Part shown: piece after piece, positions 32,817 through 44,147 of the stretch
Layout: each line of letters starts with the position of its first letter
Position numbering within the stretch: the first letter of the stretch is position 1
Origin: Dolomedes plantarius
Taxonomy: Eukaryota; Arthropoda; Arachnida; Araneae; Dolomedidae
NCBI GenBank assembly: GCA_907164885.2
Contig: OU015493.1
Coordinates: 123,319,193-123,383,192, forward strand
Direction: 5' to 3'
Length of the DNA stretch: 64,000 nt
Program-made: the position numbers and the translations under genes
Notes under the pieces: model-generated
Seen by the model: only the letters and a program-made list of their open reading frames with translations
Told to the model about the DNA's origin: nothing
The model's database searches: none

Positions 32817-32989
32817 ATTTCTAAATTGTAATTAAAGATCTGGATTAGCGCAATAATGGATTAGCGCATTAATACGTAAGGAAAAATGTACGAATGTTTT
32901 GCAATTGTTCGTTTTGGGCTGCTTGTAAAACTGATCAGCTGGCACAGGAAAAAACTTAAAATCCGTCACAAAGTAACCCCATATTACGG

Positions 32990-33834
32990 TATTGTTTTTC
33001 TTTCCCTGTAGCAATTAATAGATACACCAAAGTTGCTACCAATTAATTGGTTAAATCAAAAAACAGATGAAAAAAATTCTTAATTTTTTCCCATGTTACA
33101 TAATATTCAGTCACAAATTAAAGATACAGAATTTTCAGACTTTGCCAGCTTTAGATAATTATTTCACGAAACAGTTTCTCTGGTTTATCTAAACAAGAAG
33201 CGAATGCATCATTTTCCCAAATAACACAGCCCTAATGAAAACCGAAGAGCATCTTCAAAGTAGCGTCCAATAGTTTACGTTAAATGTGAGATAAATTCTA
33301 ATCCGATTTGGAAAAAGAGTATTCTTGGTGAGGGATAAAAAGAATTTTTAGGACAACGAAAATTTTGTTAGATTTACATACTTAATACTCTTTGGATTAC
33401 GTTTTGCTGAAGAAAAATTTAAGCCTCTGGCGATAAAGTCACTTCAAATTCAGTCTTTTAAGTTTTCATCATAAGAGAATAGGAAAATGCCGAGCAACAA
33501 ACCTGAGCAATAAAATAAGAGAAATTTCCTATAACGGTATTAGGACGAGCATACATGAGAAGGTCTCTGTAAGTGTATTAGTGAGTAATCTGCGAGCAGC
33601 TAAATATTGAAACGACAGAAGAAAATTAATTTCACCAACATTTTAAAAATTAAAATTCGAGGTGACCTGATTAAATATATATTATTTTAGCACGAAAGAA
33701 AAGTGTCCCGTGATAAATTTTCATCTTTAATCATTGTAGTACATATTTTCTTCACTTACTGACTGCTCTCAGTCTCTGACAGAAAACGTTTTGGCTAACT
33801 CTGCATCAACTGCTACAATACCCTCAATTTTCAT
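32990..33834. other. No feature seen (intron B-C)
   Basis: AT-rich; no exon or repeat recognised. Confidence 0.45.
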
Positions 33835-34071
33835 CTATTCCTTACGGGGTGGGGTAGCATGTATCCCAAGAATATGTGCATGCATGCATCCACATACATA
33901 CATACGTACGTACGTATATGTGCATACATACACGTGCGTACGTACATTACCGACACACACACACACACACATACATACAACCCCCTTAATGGCCGTCCTT
34001 ACAAAGAGGGTATGAAATTTCTCGTTCTAAAGAGGGAGTCGGAAAAATAGGCCCCGGAATCTAAAGGTTAA
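33835..34071 (-). mobile_element. Microsatellite-bearing MITE, family A copy 1
   Basis: Ends CCTTACGGGGTGGGGTAGC and, inverted, AACCTTTAGATTCCGGGG. The conserved arms CCCCCTTAATGGCCGTCCTT and GAGGGTATGAAATTTCTCG flank a CATA/CGTA/CA-rich core. Two more copies are at 39793 and 49975 with different microsatellites at the same place. Confidence 0.65.
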
Positions 34072-35289
34072 ATATACCGATTTTATACAAATGAAAATCG
34101 AGTAAGCTGATAAACGTTTCAAAGAAAACAGACGTGGATAATTTTAACTCATGATTACGGAATTGGTGTTGTTGTGTTTGCCGATTCGAGGCACTTGTCA
34201 GTGAAGACATGTCGCACATTAACCTTGGGAATCGTTGATACCTATCAACTGGGCACCATATAGGGGAACAAATATCACCTCCCTATTTACGGAGATAAAA
34301 TCAGGATGGATCCTAACACGAGTATCTACTAAAAATGAGAATAAACTATTTTATATCTAAAGGCAAATAGGCGCAGTTGTCTGGTTGGCAAAAGCCAGTG
34401 ATCCGACCGTCCCTGGTCCAATGCCAGGCGCTGACAAATCCACTGTCGTGTACAATAACGGCGACTGGTGCACGAAAAATCTGTCGTGGCTGCAATATAT
34501 TCCAAGTTCTGAAATTTACCTTTGGAGACGCGGGGTCAAGTGCTTCCGGTCTCGTCACTTGACTCGGTTCAAAATTACGGGACCGGTTCATAGGGGGCAA
34601 AGCTGGTTCACCTATATGGTGCCCCCAAAATAAAGAGGCGAGCAATCCCGCGGTGATAACAGGCGAATGTCTAAGGACAAGGCTTCCGCATTGGAAAAAA
34701 TATCTAAAAGGCAAGGAAAAATGCTAAATGCAATCTGAAAGCATTAAGCAAATTCATTTATATGAATTTCAGTCTAAAAGGGCGTATCAGATGACCTTTA
34801 GAAATCTTTTAACCTAAATCTTAAGCCACGGGTGATTTTTCTTACAGGCATGTTTCGTCTTCCTCTGTAGAAAATGCGTAGTTCTGAAGTCAGTTTTTTC
34901 ATGTGAAAGTAAATCTTGAAATGCATTTTGCAAATTTTTCAAGAGTGATTTTTTAAATTTTAGTGTTCAAGAAAAAAAAAATTAATTTCTTAACGGGAGA
35001 TATCAATATTTGAAATTACTGTCGTATAAAGGAAATTGCAAAATATGATAATCTTTTCATCAAAATTGCTATTTTGGTATGCAAAGACCAAAACTCAAGC
35101 ACACAACTTTGCTGACGTATCATTGTAAATGGAAAAATTCTTTATTGCTTTACTGTATAAAAATATTATGATTTCAGATGATCTAGATATCTTTAAAGAA
35201 GGTTGGTAGGTTAAAACCGCTAAGCTCATTTGTTTCCTACACAACGTTTAAACGGACGAAGACGTACATTTCAACCCTCTAAGAGCTTG
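34072..35289. other. Mostly plain DNA with a GC-richer patch
   Basis: 34360-34700 is GC-richer than its surroundings and contains CCTGGTCCAATGCCAGGCGC. It may be an old retroposon, but no A/B box, TIR or protein motif was found. The rest is AT-rich. Confidence 0.4.
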
Positions 35290-36268
35290 GAAATTATTTA
35301 ATCTTTAAAATAATTTTCGACGGACTATTTTTATCCTGTAGCTTGGCACTGTAAAGCGTCTACAACGTGCTGTTTTGAACGCTCTTGAAAATGAAACTAA
35401 AGAACTGTTTTATCCGTTGCAGACAATTTTTCCGCTGAAAGTAGGCAAAGAAAAAAAAATCTGTCTAAGATCTAAAGTGTTTATTAAATATTTTTTGTCA
35501 AGCAATAAAATTGTTGTCAATTACATTACAAACTGTCAACGTTAGCTCTTACTAGCTTACTTGTTAATATTCCTAGCTTCTTTTTTCTTACCCATATGAA
35601 GAACTAGGTGTCTGAACTAGCTGAAATTGTTGCTCTAATTAGTTCTACAGTTTATAACTAAGGGATAAAATATTTTTTGCAAGGAGATTTAAATAGTTGG
35701 ACATGAAGAGAGAGAGCATTAGAATAATGCTAAATTAAGATTTTGGGAATTAAATTTCCCTGATTTTTTAAAGCTTGAAAATAATTTTTGACGGATTATT
35801 TACTTTCTTTAGCTTGGAACCGAAAAGCGTCTAAAACGTGCTGTTATTGGACGCTTTTGAAAATGAAAATGAAGAACGGTTTTATCCGTTGCAGACACGT
35901 TTTCAGCTGAAAGTAAGTAAAGAAAAAAACCATGTCTAAAGTCCTTATGGATTTTAATTGGACGATTTTCCATATTTAGTGGTTAAAGATCTTTGAAGAA
36001 GAGAAATTGTCAAGAAGTATTTATTAAATAGTTTTGTCAAGCAATAAAATTATTACTAATTATATTACAAACTGTAAACGTTAGCTATTACTTATAGCTT
36101 ACTTAATCTTACTAGCTTCATTTTTTAACTCACATTCAGAACTTGGTGTCTGAACTAGCTGAAATTGTTGCTCTAATTAATTCTACAGTTTATAACTAAG
36201 GGATAAAATACTTTTCGCAAGGGTGCTGAAATAGCTGGACATGAAGAGACAGAGCATTAGAATAATAA
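35290..36268 (+). repeat. Tandem duplication, two units of about 470 bases
   Basis: Unit 1 about 35290-35735 and unit 2 about 35770-36268 share in order GACGGA, AAAGCGTCTA, ACGTGCTGTT, TTTTATCCGTTGCAGAC, GTCAAGCAATAAAATT, GTGTCTGAACTAGCTGAAAT and GAGCATTAGAATAAT. Unit 2 has an extra insertion of about 60 bases. Non-coding. Confidence 0.75.
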
Positions 36269-37047
36269 TCTATATATATAAAACAGTTCCGTGACTGACT
36301 CACTGACATACAACGCACAGACCAAACCGCTGGACCTGAAGGACTGAAATTCTGCATGGCGATTCTTCTTATAGTGTAGGCGCGCAATAAAAAATATTTT
36401 TGAAAAATTCTTCTTAGATTTTTTTAAAATTAAATTTTTAAGCTGTTTTTGTAACACTTTTTTAAGTTTGCATTTAAAATAATAATTTGAGGGTTAAAAA
36501 TTTATATCACAAAAAAGATCATAAAAATTCCTTTAAAATGAAATCCTTTTCGAATCTGTACCTCCATGTTCTGATTTTTGGTGAAATTTTGAAGATTCAT
36601 TTTTAGAATTTAATTTATTAAAGGATGGTCACGTGATTTCATTTTCTGGTACTTTAAATTAATTTATTGTCACACACATGATAACGAAATAGACAATTTT
36701 TTTTCTTTCTAATGCAGCAGACGATTGGACATTATCCAAAAAAATATTAAAATACAGTAGAAGAAATGTTCCTCAAACTGTACTATATTAACTGTACTAT
36801 ATTCTTTAGTACGTTCTATTAAATTTAATTTGAATATTTTCTTCTGCGTTATTTTTTCTATAAAAATATCCGTTAGGATTTTTTTATAAATATATATATT
36901 TATAAATATTTTTTGCATCAATTGCATACATTGATCGTTGTATTTATTATAAATATATTTATACATATTTTTAGCATTAATTCGATACATTGACCGTTGT
37001 ATTTAATTTGAATGTACTCCGTAGCGAAATGCGGGTTTCCAGGTAGT
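36269..37047 (+). mobile_element. Short non-autonomous Helitron
   Basis: Begins TCTATATATATAAAACAG with the CCGTGACTGACTCACTGAC segment typical of arthropod Helitron 5' ends. Ends CCGTAGCGAAATGCGGG...CCAGGTAGT, matching the usual GTAGCGAAGCGCGGG...CTAGT 3' terminus with changes. No TIR and no target duplication, as expected for rolling-circle elements; flanks are A and the T at the end. 779 bases, no Rep/helicase. It inserted at the end of the second tandem unit. Confidence 0.65.
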
Positions 37048-37667
37048 ACAAAATAAAACTGGGCGAAATAAAAATTTTCCACGAAATTCATCAAAATCGC
37101 ACGTCAAATTCGTGTAACCAACAAGCTAGATCGTAAACACCGACTTCTGCAGCCACGGAGCTTAAAAAAAGTTTTACGTCAAGATTAATCTGGGTTTTAA
37201 TCGTGGAAGAATACGCATACGGACTCATAAATGTGGCCGTAATCGACTTAGGAGCTTATTATTGGGTCATTAATGGGTGCACTAATTAAGGGATGGATGT
37301 CATTAGTGTCAAAATCCATTAGCGCGGGAACTAATTATTTTACGTATGCCGCGAATAAGCGATGTCAAAAAGTGACGGTGATCATTGTTGAAGATATTGT
37401 TGGAAAGCTTATGTATTGTACTACGGAATGAACCATCTTTTAGCGCTGAAACTGGGCACTTTTATATATTTGGTTATATTAAAAACACCAATATTTAGAT
37501 TTAATTGCGTTTTAAAAGAAATTTCATCAAGATAAAGTAATGCAAACAGTCCTTTCATGAAAATAAAATATACTGTCAGAAGATTTTTATTAATTGCATT
37601 TTATAAATTAAGACGTTTCCATGAAAGACGACATCATATTCTTTCGTTTGATAGTATTTCCTTACCT
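37048..37667. other. No feature seen
   Basis: Ordinary AT-rich DNA. Confidence 0.45.
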
Positions 37668-39064
37668 TTAAGGCTGCTGTGCACTAACCCTATTGGATTC
37701 ACTCACCTCAATGTTAACGTAGGGCGAAAATTTGTCTACTATTTACAGCTACATAATTGCTGATAATCAAATAAAATTGGTATTTTCAGATAGCCTGAAC
37801 TTTTTTGTACCTTGCAAGAGGATTCATTTTATAAATTTCGTCCACAAATTGAATTTATGACTGTTCAAAACACACTGTACTAGATTTTCCCCCCCGAATA
37901 ATTTAAGTTAAAAACATCATGTATATCTCTCTATTCTAGAAAAAAGTCACTGCCGCCGCTGTCAAAAGCTTGTCACGCTATCTCCTCCAAAACTGATGGG
38001 GATATGGGGTCGAGACCGATACCAATAGATGCAGAAAAATGTGGGGAACAAAGTTAGACATGTCTCATCTTCGTCGGACTTTAAGTTTTTTTTTATTTTT
38101 CATGTTTTGTGGGAAAATATTGACTTTTTCATCTTCAGATTACGATAACTCGCCAAAAAATGATCGTAGAATTTTTATCATTTTACAATCTAAGACTACA
38201 GACATTTATCTTTCAAACTAGACCTCATTTGTTTAAAAATATTTTAAAACAGACTAATATTTTCATCAAAAAATGAAACACAGTTTTTCAAGAAATATCG
38301 TTCCCCATGTGGATGTAATATCGATGCTCCTCGAGATTTTATCTTACAAAGAAAATATTTACATCATCTGGAAGCTGAAAGCTTTTTTATTCATATAAAC
38401 CTCATTTCAAGTCTATATCTTAAATTTTCGATTTTTAATTGAATTTTAAAGCTGTAATAGTGATGATTCAACAGTGATTCCCCTCCGCATAAGGGTGACA
38501 ACTGTAAATGGATGGAAGCTTATGCATTGCCCAAGAATCACCCCTATGTATCTTGCTATTAGCAACTTATTCATTCAACTTACTGTGCCATGATTGGCGC
38601 TGTGCTAGAGTGCGCTGCTTGTAAGCGATAGTCCCCGGTTCGATCCCGGTGGACGCTCATTTTTACTAATTATTCTAAATATTTGAATTTTATTCTTTTA
38701 ATTCTTATTATTTTTTTTTTATTTTACTTATCTGAAGAGGGCTTAAATTTTATATATTTTTTTTACTACTGAGCACATATTATCTGATGTACATATCTTG
38801 CTACTGGAAGTAAAGTCGTAAGACCATGGCACTCAATATACCTTCACCTTGACCCTAACAGAGGAGCATGTAGCGAGCCTAGGGGCGAAGACCCTAGTTT
38901 TTTAAAACGAAAAATGCCCTAAGGTGTAAAATTTCTTTCTCTATCATGGAGTGCAATTAAAAATAAAATCTTTAAATTCAATTCGACAATCCTTGGACAC
39001 ATTTTCTCCATAGGTTAACATTGAGGTGAGCGAATGCAATTGAGTTAGTACGCAGCCGCCTTAA
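37668..39064. mobile_element. 1.4 kb TIR element bounded by TTAA
   Basis: Left TTAAGGCTGCTGTGCACTAA and right, in complement, TTAAGGCGGCTGCGTACTAA; the match extends through CTCACCTCAATGTTAAC, about 50 bases. TTAA at both borders suggests a piggyBac-type or similar target. No transposase seen; a tRNA-like segment lies inside at 38590-38660. Confidence 0.6.
38590..38660 (+). repeat. tRNA-like sequence with Pol III boxes
   Basis: TGGCGCTGTGCTAGAGTGCG resembles an A box and GGTTCGATCCC is a perfect B-box match 35 bases on. Anticodon and acceptor stems do not fold into a convincing cloverleaf, so a tRNA pseudogene or SINE head is more likely than a functional tRNA. Confidence 0.5.
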
Positions 39065-39792
39065 TAATGAGGTGTTTTTCAACAACTGTTATATCAGAAG
39101 CACTGAAGAAAAATGTTAAAATATTGAAAAGTAAACCGGAATTTGTATTTTCTCCTTCAATTAACGGAATAAAATAATACAGACCTGATAAAAGGTAAAA
39201 TTATTTCTCTGAATTCAAACACATTTTATAGTTTCAGCACCCTTTCACCAAATTTTCAATGGCCCAAGCAACTTCAGCCATTATACAGATCTTGCATAAT
39301 GGCGGAAAAAGTTGGAAATTTTACAAAACCGACATATTGTTATGAATTTATGAAACTAATATACAGTTAAACGCCACGGACAATCCACTCAAAATGACTT
39401 AAGATTTGAAGTAACGCCACTGTTGTACTGACTTTAGAAAAAAAATAAACAATTTAGAAGTACATAATGTGCATCTTAATGCTCATGTTACACCCAAGGT
39501 ATCTGAAACTGTTTAGCATCTCGTTTACCAGTTGAACATAGTTTGAATTCTTCTTGCTATTTTTGTAAATTATAAATACTCGTAACAAAAAATCTCGTGA
39601 TTGTAAACATGAAGTTTTCAACTCATGATTCTATTTTTAATAGATCCAGAATTTTATATTAATTAGCAAATTTATCATACTTATTTATCAATTAATCGCG
39701 ATAAACACACTATTACGATATTATTTAGCGAAAATGTCTGTCGAATGTTAAGTAATATGATAGTATAATGCAGTTTTAAGCATTATTAGTAC
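39065..39792. other. No feature seen
   Basis: Ordinary AT-rich DNA. Confidence 0.45.
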
Positions 39793-39963
39793 TTAACCTT
39801 TAGCTTACGGGGTCCTATTTTTCCGATTCCCTCTTCAGAAATTTCATACCCCTTTTGTAAGAGTGGCCATTAAGGGGGTTATATACGTATATTTGTGTAT
39901 GTATGTATATATGTGTGTATACATATACACATACATTTATATATGTATACGTATGTGTATATG

Positions 39964-39966
<3 letters not shown>

Positions 39967-40015
<49 letters not shown>
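39967..40015. repeat. (TA)n microsatellite
   Basis: Core microsatellite of the family A MITE, left of the nested element; it resumes at 40351-40378. Confidence 0.9.
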
Positions 40016-40018
<3 letters not shown>

Positions 40019-40347
40019 TCGAACCCCGTTATAGCGAACCTGGTATATAACGAACTCACGGATATAACGAACGAAAATTTTGGTCCCACCATTTTGCTAT
40101 TGTACGTAATTTAATTAGTATTGTGTCAATTTAATATCGATTTCATGTCAGTCAATTTAATTCATTAATGATAATTTTTAATAGATTTTATCATCTTTTA
40201 ATACATCGTTATTGAATACACATTGCAACTAATGAATTATACGTTTTGTGAACTCTAGAATTTTTCTTAAAGGTTCGGATATAGCGAACCACCGGATAAA
40301 ACGAACAAAACATTTGGTCCCTTGAAGTTCGTTATAACGGGGTTCGA

Positions 40348-40350
<3 letters not shown>
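40016..40350. mobile_element. Tigger/pogo-type MITE
   Basis: Left CAGTCGAACCCCGTTATAGC and right end its exact complement over CAGTCGAACCCCGTTATA, both next to TA. CAGT(C/N)GAACC ends are characteristic of Tigger/pogo elements. Internal sequence repeats GCGAACC and ACGAACAAAA-like words near both ends. Non-coding. Confidence 0.85.
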
Positions 40351-40382
<32 letters not shown>

Positions 40383-40568
40383 TTCTTGGGATACATTCTA
40401 TCCCATCCAGTAAGGAAAAGGTTAAAAGATACATAAATGAATTCAACAGTAGTGCTGAAAATTCAACGACAAAATTCTGTTCCGAAGTAAAATAAAAATT
40501 TTAAAAAAATTTAAATTTACAAAATATTGCGCATTTATCGTACCGAATACAAACCATAAGGGACTTAC

Positions 40569-40906
40569 ATTTCTTCGACTCGTCTTTCCCCTGTAAGTTG
40601 CAGAATAGCATCCTTCCGACTTTGTTCGTCGCCTTAGACTGCCGTCGTCTTCCTTTTCGTCCTCCAGGCTGTGAGGACTGCACGTCCGATCTTCGAAGCT
40701 GTCCTCGATGCACGCAGGGCTGAGACTGCACATGATGTTGCCGCAATCACCGCCGCACACCGTGGTCGTTGTAGTCACAGTGGTGGTGGAGGCCGTGGTT
40801 GGGGTACTCGCCGACGTCCCACTGTGGTGGTCAGCACTCCACGAGGGTGGATCTTTGGCCGGGTCGGAAGGAATTGGCTTGGCGTTGGACGGTGGTGGAG
40901 CAGAAT
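40569..40906 (-). CDS. Host gene exon B (unidentified gene)
   Basis: 338 bases. Acceptor CTCATGCTTGCAG|ATTCTGC and donor CGAAGAAAT|GTAAGT are consensus. The first two bases complete a codon begun in exon A (G|AT, Asp); it ends in phase 0. Reads SAPPPSNAKPIPSDPAKDPP, a Thr/Val-rich low-complexity run, VCGGDCGNIMCSLSPACIED, then acidic and basic stretches SLRRRTKSEGCYSATYRG and KTSRRN. RRRTKSEGCYS is a plausible basophilic-kinase site. Predicted disordered, cytoplasmic. The frame stays open for 23 codons into the intron on the acceptor side and about 40 on the donor side, so length alone is not proof. No family recognised. Confidence 0.7.
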
Positions 40907-41566
40907 CTGCAAGCATGAGGGACTTATTTTGCAAGAGATAATTTCTGTTTTATAACTTTGAATATTAGATATTTTCAATAAAACATACAATCTCGTTTAC
41001 CGCAATTTTGTTTCAGACACATCAACTAGAAATATTCTGCAATTATTTCTAAGGAAACTCCCTAAGCTCCTTTAAAGTTTTGGGGCAAATTTTAAGCTAA
41101 TATTTCCTAAAAAAATATTTCGATATCTTTATATAGAGCCATTTAATTTGCTACTGAGTAATCTTCAATTTCAGTATGCATTCAGCTGTTCTTGATTGAT
41201 AATTGATATAGAAGCATTTTAAAGAAGATTTTGTTTAAATAAATAAATTCATAAATTAAAAATAATGCTTTTATTAGGCGGGCTACGAACAGAAATTTTT
41301 GAATGCCTTTTAAAGAGGTCGGAATTGATAGAGGTCGGGAACCTGATACTTGTTGGTAGCATATATAAATATTTATTATCATGGCCTATTCTAACTTCGT
41401 TATCTTACCAACTCTGCCATTTTTCATGTTGAGGTATCGTGTTTTTAAGAAGTCTATTCGGAATACGAATTTTAGAATAAGGACTTTTAAAGATAATCTG
41501 TGTTTTACTTTATTTAAAACATGAAATCTGGAAAAGAAAAGAGGATGTGGCATAGTAAGATTATTA
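40907..41566. other. No feature seen (intron A-B)
   Basis: Ordinary AT-rich DNA. Confidence 0.45.
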
Positions 41567-41850
41567 TTATTTGTTTTTGTTGTTTCTAATGCCTCCTGGA
41601 CCGAAATATTCCAGATCAAATCCATATAAGCTAGTGGGCTGAGGGGTACGACTCCAGTTTGTAATGGCACTACATGAGTCGGAACCCGATTTAGCCAGGT
41701 GCCACGTCAATTCTGGTCGAGGAAACCCAGGGGCGACATCTGGGGGGGGGGGGGGGGATCGTATCCTCCACCTTCTGACCACAGAGAGACTTTCCGGTCT
41801 ACGGATTTAACGTGCCCATATCCGGCATTAGAGATGGAAGTATTTATGGG
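41567..41850 (-). mobile_element. SINE family 2 copy lacking its tRNA head
   Basis: Shares CTAATGCCTCCTGGACCGA, the AGGTGCCAC block, GGGGCGACATCTGG and CTTTCCGGTCTACGGATTTA with the copies at 60508 and 62438. It stops after GAAGTATTTATGG where the tRNA-like head should follow. Contains a run of 16 G at 41742-41757. Confidence 0.7.
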
Positions 41851-42569
41851 AACAATGGACCTTTATTTCAACAAATCTTTTCATTGCAATGTTGATTGTG
41901 TTATTGTATATATATATTTCGGTAGTTTAATAGTACCAAAATAGTTTTTTTCAAATATGAAACTTCTACGAAGTAATTTATAAAGGGTAAGTGCAGTAAT
42001 GAACTTTAAATCTGTTCTTTTTAAAACAGATTTTTCAAGGTTTTTAGATTTTTTAAATGGACCCTGCGACTTAATTTTTGTTCAAAATTCATGAAGTTGA
42101 TATGGAAGAATCCTGATACTGTTTACAAAGAAACTGGTGTATTCATTTTACAATTCGACTTTATTAAGGCAGTTAAATTGGATTTATAACTTATTAAAAG
42201 GCAAAATTTTGATGAAAATCGGAATGGAATTCAGAAAAAAAAATCTCTCAAAAATTAACTATGCAAGGGATTAAATAATCGATACCCAGATTTGTTTCTT
42301 ATACAGTTTAACGTGATTAAAATTGAAAATCAAGGCAATATCTCAAAAATTAAGTCGCAAGGAGCATTTTAATTTTTTTTTTATGAATTTCAAATATTAA
42401 AAAAAAATCTCAAAATTGTAATAAGATTGGAAATTTCTTTTAAGATATTCTATGTATTTATAGTGAAATTTATATATGTACAAAATTTCGTATCTATGAT
42501 GAAAAGTAAAAAATAAATAAATAAATAAATTTTAAAAAATGAAAATACAATTTACGTCCACCGTTCCCT
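41851..42569. other. No feature seen
   Basis: AT-rich; a short (AAAT)n stretch at about 42512-42530. Confidence 0.45.
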
Positions 42570-42655
42570 TAAAGCCACTTTTCGGGATTTGAACCTAGCA
42601 CCTTCAGCAATGAAAACCGATGCGCTACCACTACGCTACCTCGGGTTCTGAGACT
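42570..42655 (-). repeat. tRNA-like sequence, related to the SINE 2 head
   Basis: On the minus strand GGTAGCGTAGTGGTAGCGC (A box) and GGTTCAAATCCC (B box) are 35-40 bases apart, like the head of SINE 2 at 60780-60845. No SINE 2 body is attached. The cloverleaf is not convincing enough for a working tRNA. Confidence 0.5.
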
Positions 42656-43817
42656 ATTTGACAAAGCATAATAAGTAACTAGAAGGGATAATTAAAGTAA
42701 TTTTAAATGGTGTCTGTCAATCATTTGGATTGCCAGCACGATGGTATAAGCCTACGACTTTGATAGTTTAGGCATTTAAGAAGAAGTAGCTCTAAGTGTA
42801 ATACTTTGTTTAGTATAATTTACATTATAAAATTATTACTGCAAAAATATAGAGAGTTAATGGACATAAAAATTAAAGCATCTTCTAGGATTTACTAGGA
42901 ATACTAGGAATTACTAGGAATACTTGGCCTAGTAGCGCAATACATTTACGCTTTAAATCTTCACCAGTTTAAAATTCTTTTTACCGTGCTTGGAGAGAAT
43001 GAATGACTAAAGTATTCCTTTACTAATACAGGCAAAATGATGTCTCATTCCTTTTACATCTGATGTTAAAAAATGCCTAAAATATGTGATTGGATTCAAA
43101 GAATAAAATTCCCATGTTATTCACTCTTGAATAAAAAAGTAATACTATAGAAAATGAGAAAACTGAAAATCCAATAAAAATTCAGTGATAGTATAGATTC
43201 GTAAAACAATTTTTTAATTCTTTGAAGATTAAGTTAAGATATTACAATATTTCTTTTTATCTCTATCTATTTTTCAGAGAAATTTCTGAAGTAAAAATCA
43301 GATCCAATAAACAATTTTTTTTACATCCTTTGATAAAGTTTTTGAAGACAATGCTAAGACCTTAAAAGATATTTTTTTTTATCTGAGATCACTTTTCAGC
43401 AATATTTTTTTATAAATAAAGTTAAAACCTATTTAAATTTTCTTTCAAAGTCTCAGATTATTTGGTATTTCTGAAAGTTAAGGTTTTTCAAAAAGTTTTT
43501 AAATGGCAGTAAAATTTCTAAAGACTGCTTAGAGAAACAAACGAAATTTAAAATAAACTTTCAGATTCCATAAGAAAGCCTAGTACGGAAAATTTTTCTT
43601 CTTTTAGAGTTTTTTTCCTTTTAGGTTCCTATTTATACCATCGATGAGATGTTTATTTACTCAAATTTAAAGAGCCTCTTTTATAAGCTAATTCTTTTTG
43701 TTGCATATAGGGGTTAGGGCTAAATGAATTTATGCCATGGTAACTAAAAATAATTGAAGAACAAATTACAAAGATCCATTTTTATATTCTTAAAGGTCTA
43801 TTCAGTTTAGAAAAAAA
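42656..43817. other. No gene seen
   Basis: AT-rich; at about 42892-42945 a few imperfect tandem copies of ACTAGGAATTACTAGGAAT-type words. Confidence 0.45.
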
Positions 43818-44147
43818 AATTCAGGTAGTCTCTTCTAACGAAACTACCGCCGGTTATTAACGTGGAAATACTTATTGTTGTTTACCTCTTTTGTATGTAT
43901 ATATGTATGTATGTGTTATGTATATATGCATCTATATATATATATATATGTACGTATGTATGTGTATATATATGTCAAAATTTTGACGCATTTTGGTACT
44001 TCTCTGTTTAACTGTGTACTTCTTGGCCAAGCGATACAGACTGAGTTTGGCGCGATGCCAAAATTATAACTCGCGACGACGGACGGTTTTAGGGTCTGAA
44101 ATTTTGCTTTCCGGAGGACCGTTATTGAGGAACGTAATCCTACGTTA
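43818..44147 (-). mobile_element. Microsatellite-bearing MITE, family B copy 1
   Basis: Right end in complement TAACGTAGGATTACG, then GGTCCTCCGGAAAGCAAAAT, CCGTCGTCGCGAGTTATAAT, CAGTCTGTATCGCTTGG and AGTACCAAAATGCGTCAAA, a TATG/TA core, and at the other end ACTACCGCCGGTTATTAACG. The second copy is inverted at 61025-61421 with a (CA)n(TA)n core. Confidence 0.7.

Larger units (their letters stand above)
30736..32989 (+). mobile_element. Pogo-like DNA transposon remnant, host of a nested Tc1
   Basis: Ends CCGTAAGATGGGGTTAATTT and the complement of CCGTAATATGGGGTTACTTT, each next to TA. The word TTTGTGAC or its complement recurs near 30752, 30773, 31120, 31139, 32700, 32724 and 32966, a subterminal cluster pattern. 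A 50-codon piece of transposase-like sequence lies at 31196-31360. A Tc1 element (31368-32606) interrupts the centre. Confidence 0.65.
39793..40425 (+). mobile_element. Microsatellite-bearing MITE, family A copy 2, with nested Tigger-like MITE
   Basis: Left arm TTAACCTTTAGCTTACGGGG ... GGCCATTAAGGGGGTTATA; right arm GGGATACATTCTATCCC ... GTAAGGAAAAGGTTAA. The core is TATG/TA repeats into which a 335-base Tigger-like MITE inserted (40016-40350), leaving TA repeats on both sides. Confidence 0.7.

Noticed and set aside
40671..40955. Plus-strand Arg/Val-rich frames opposite exon B
   Set aside because: Antisense shadows; the minus strand has both splice sites and phase continuity.
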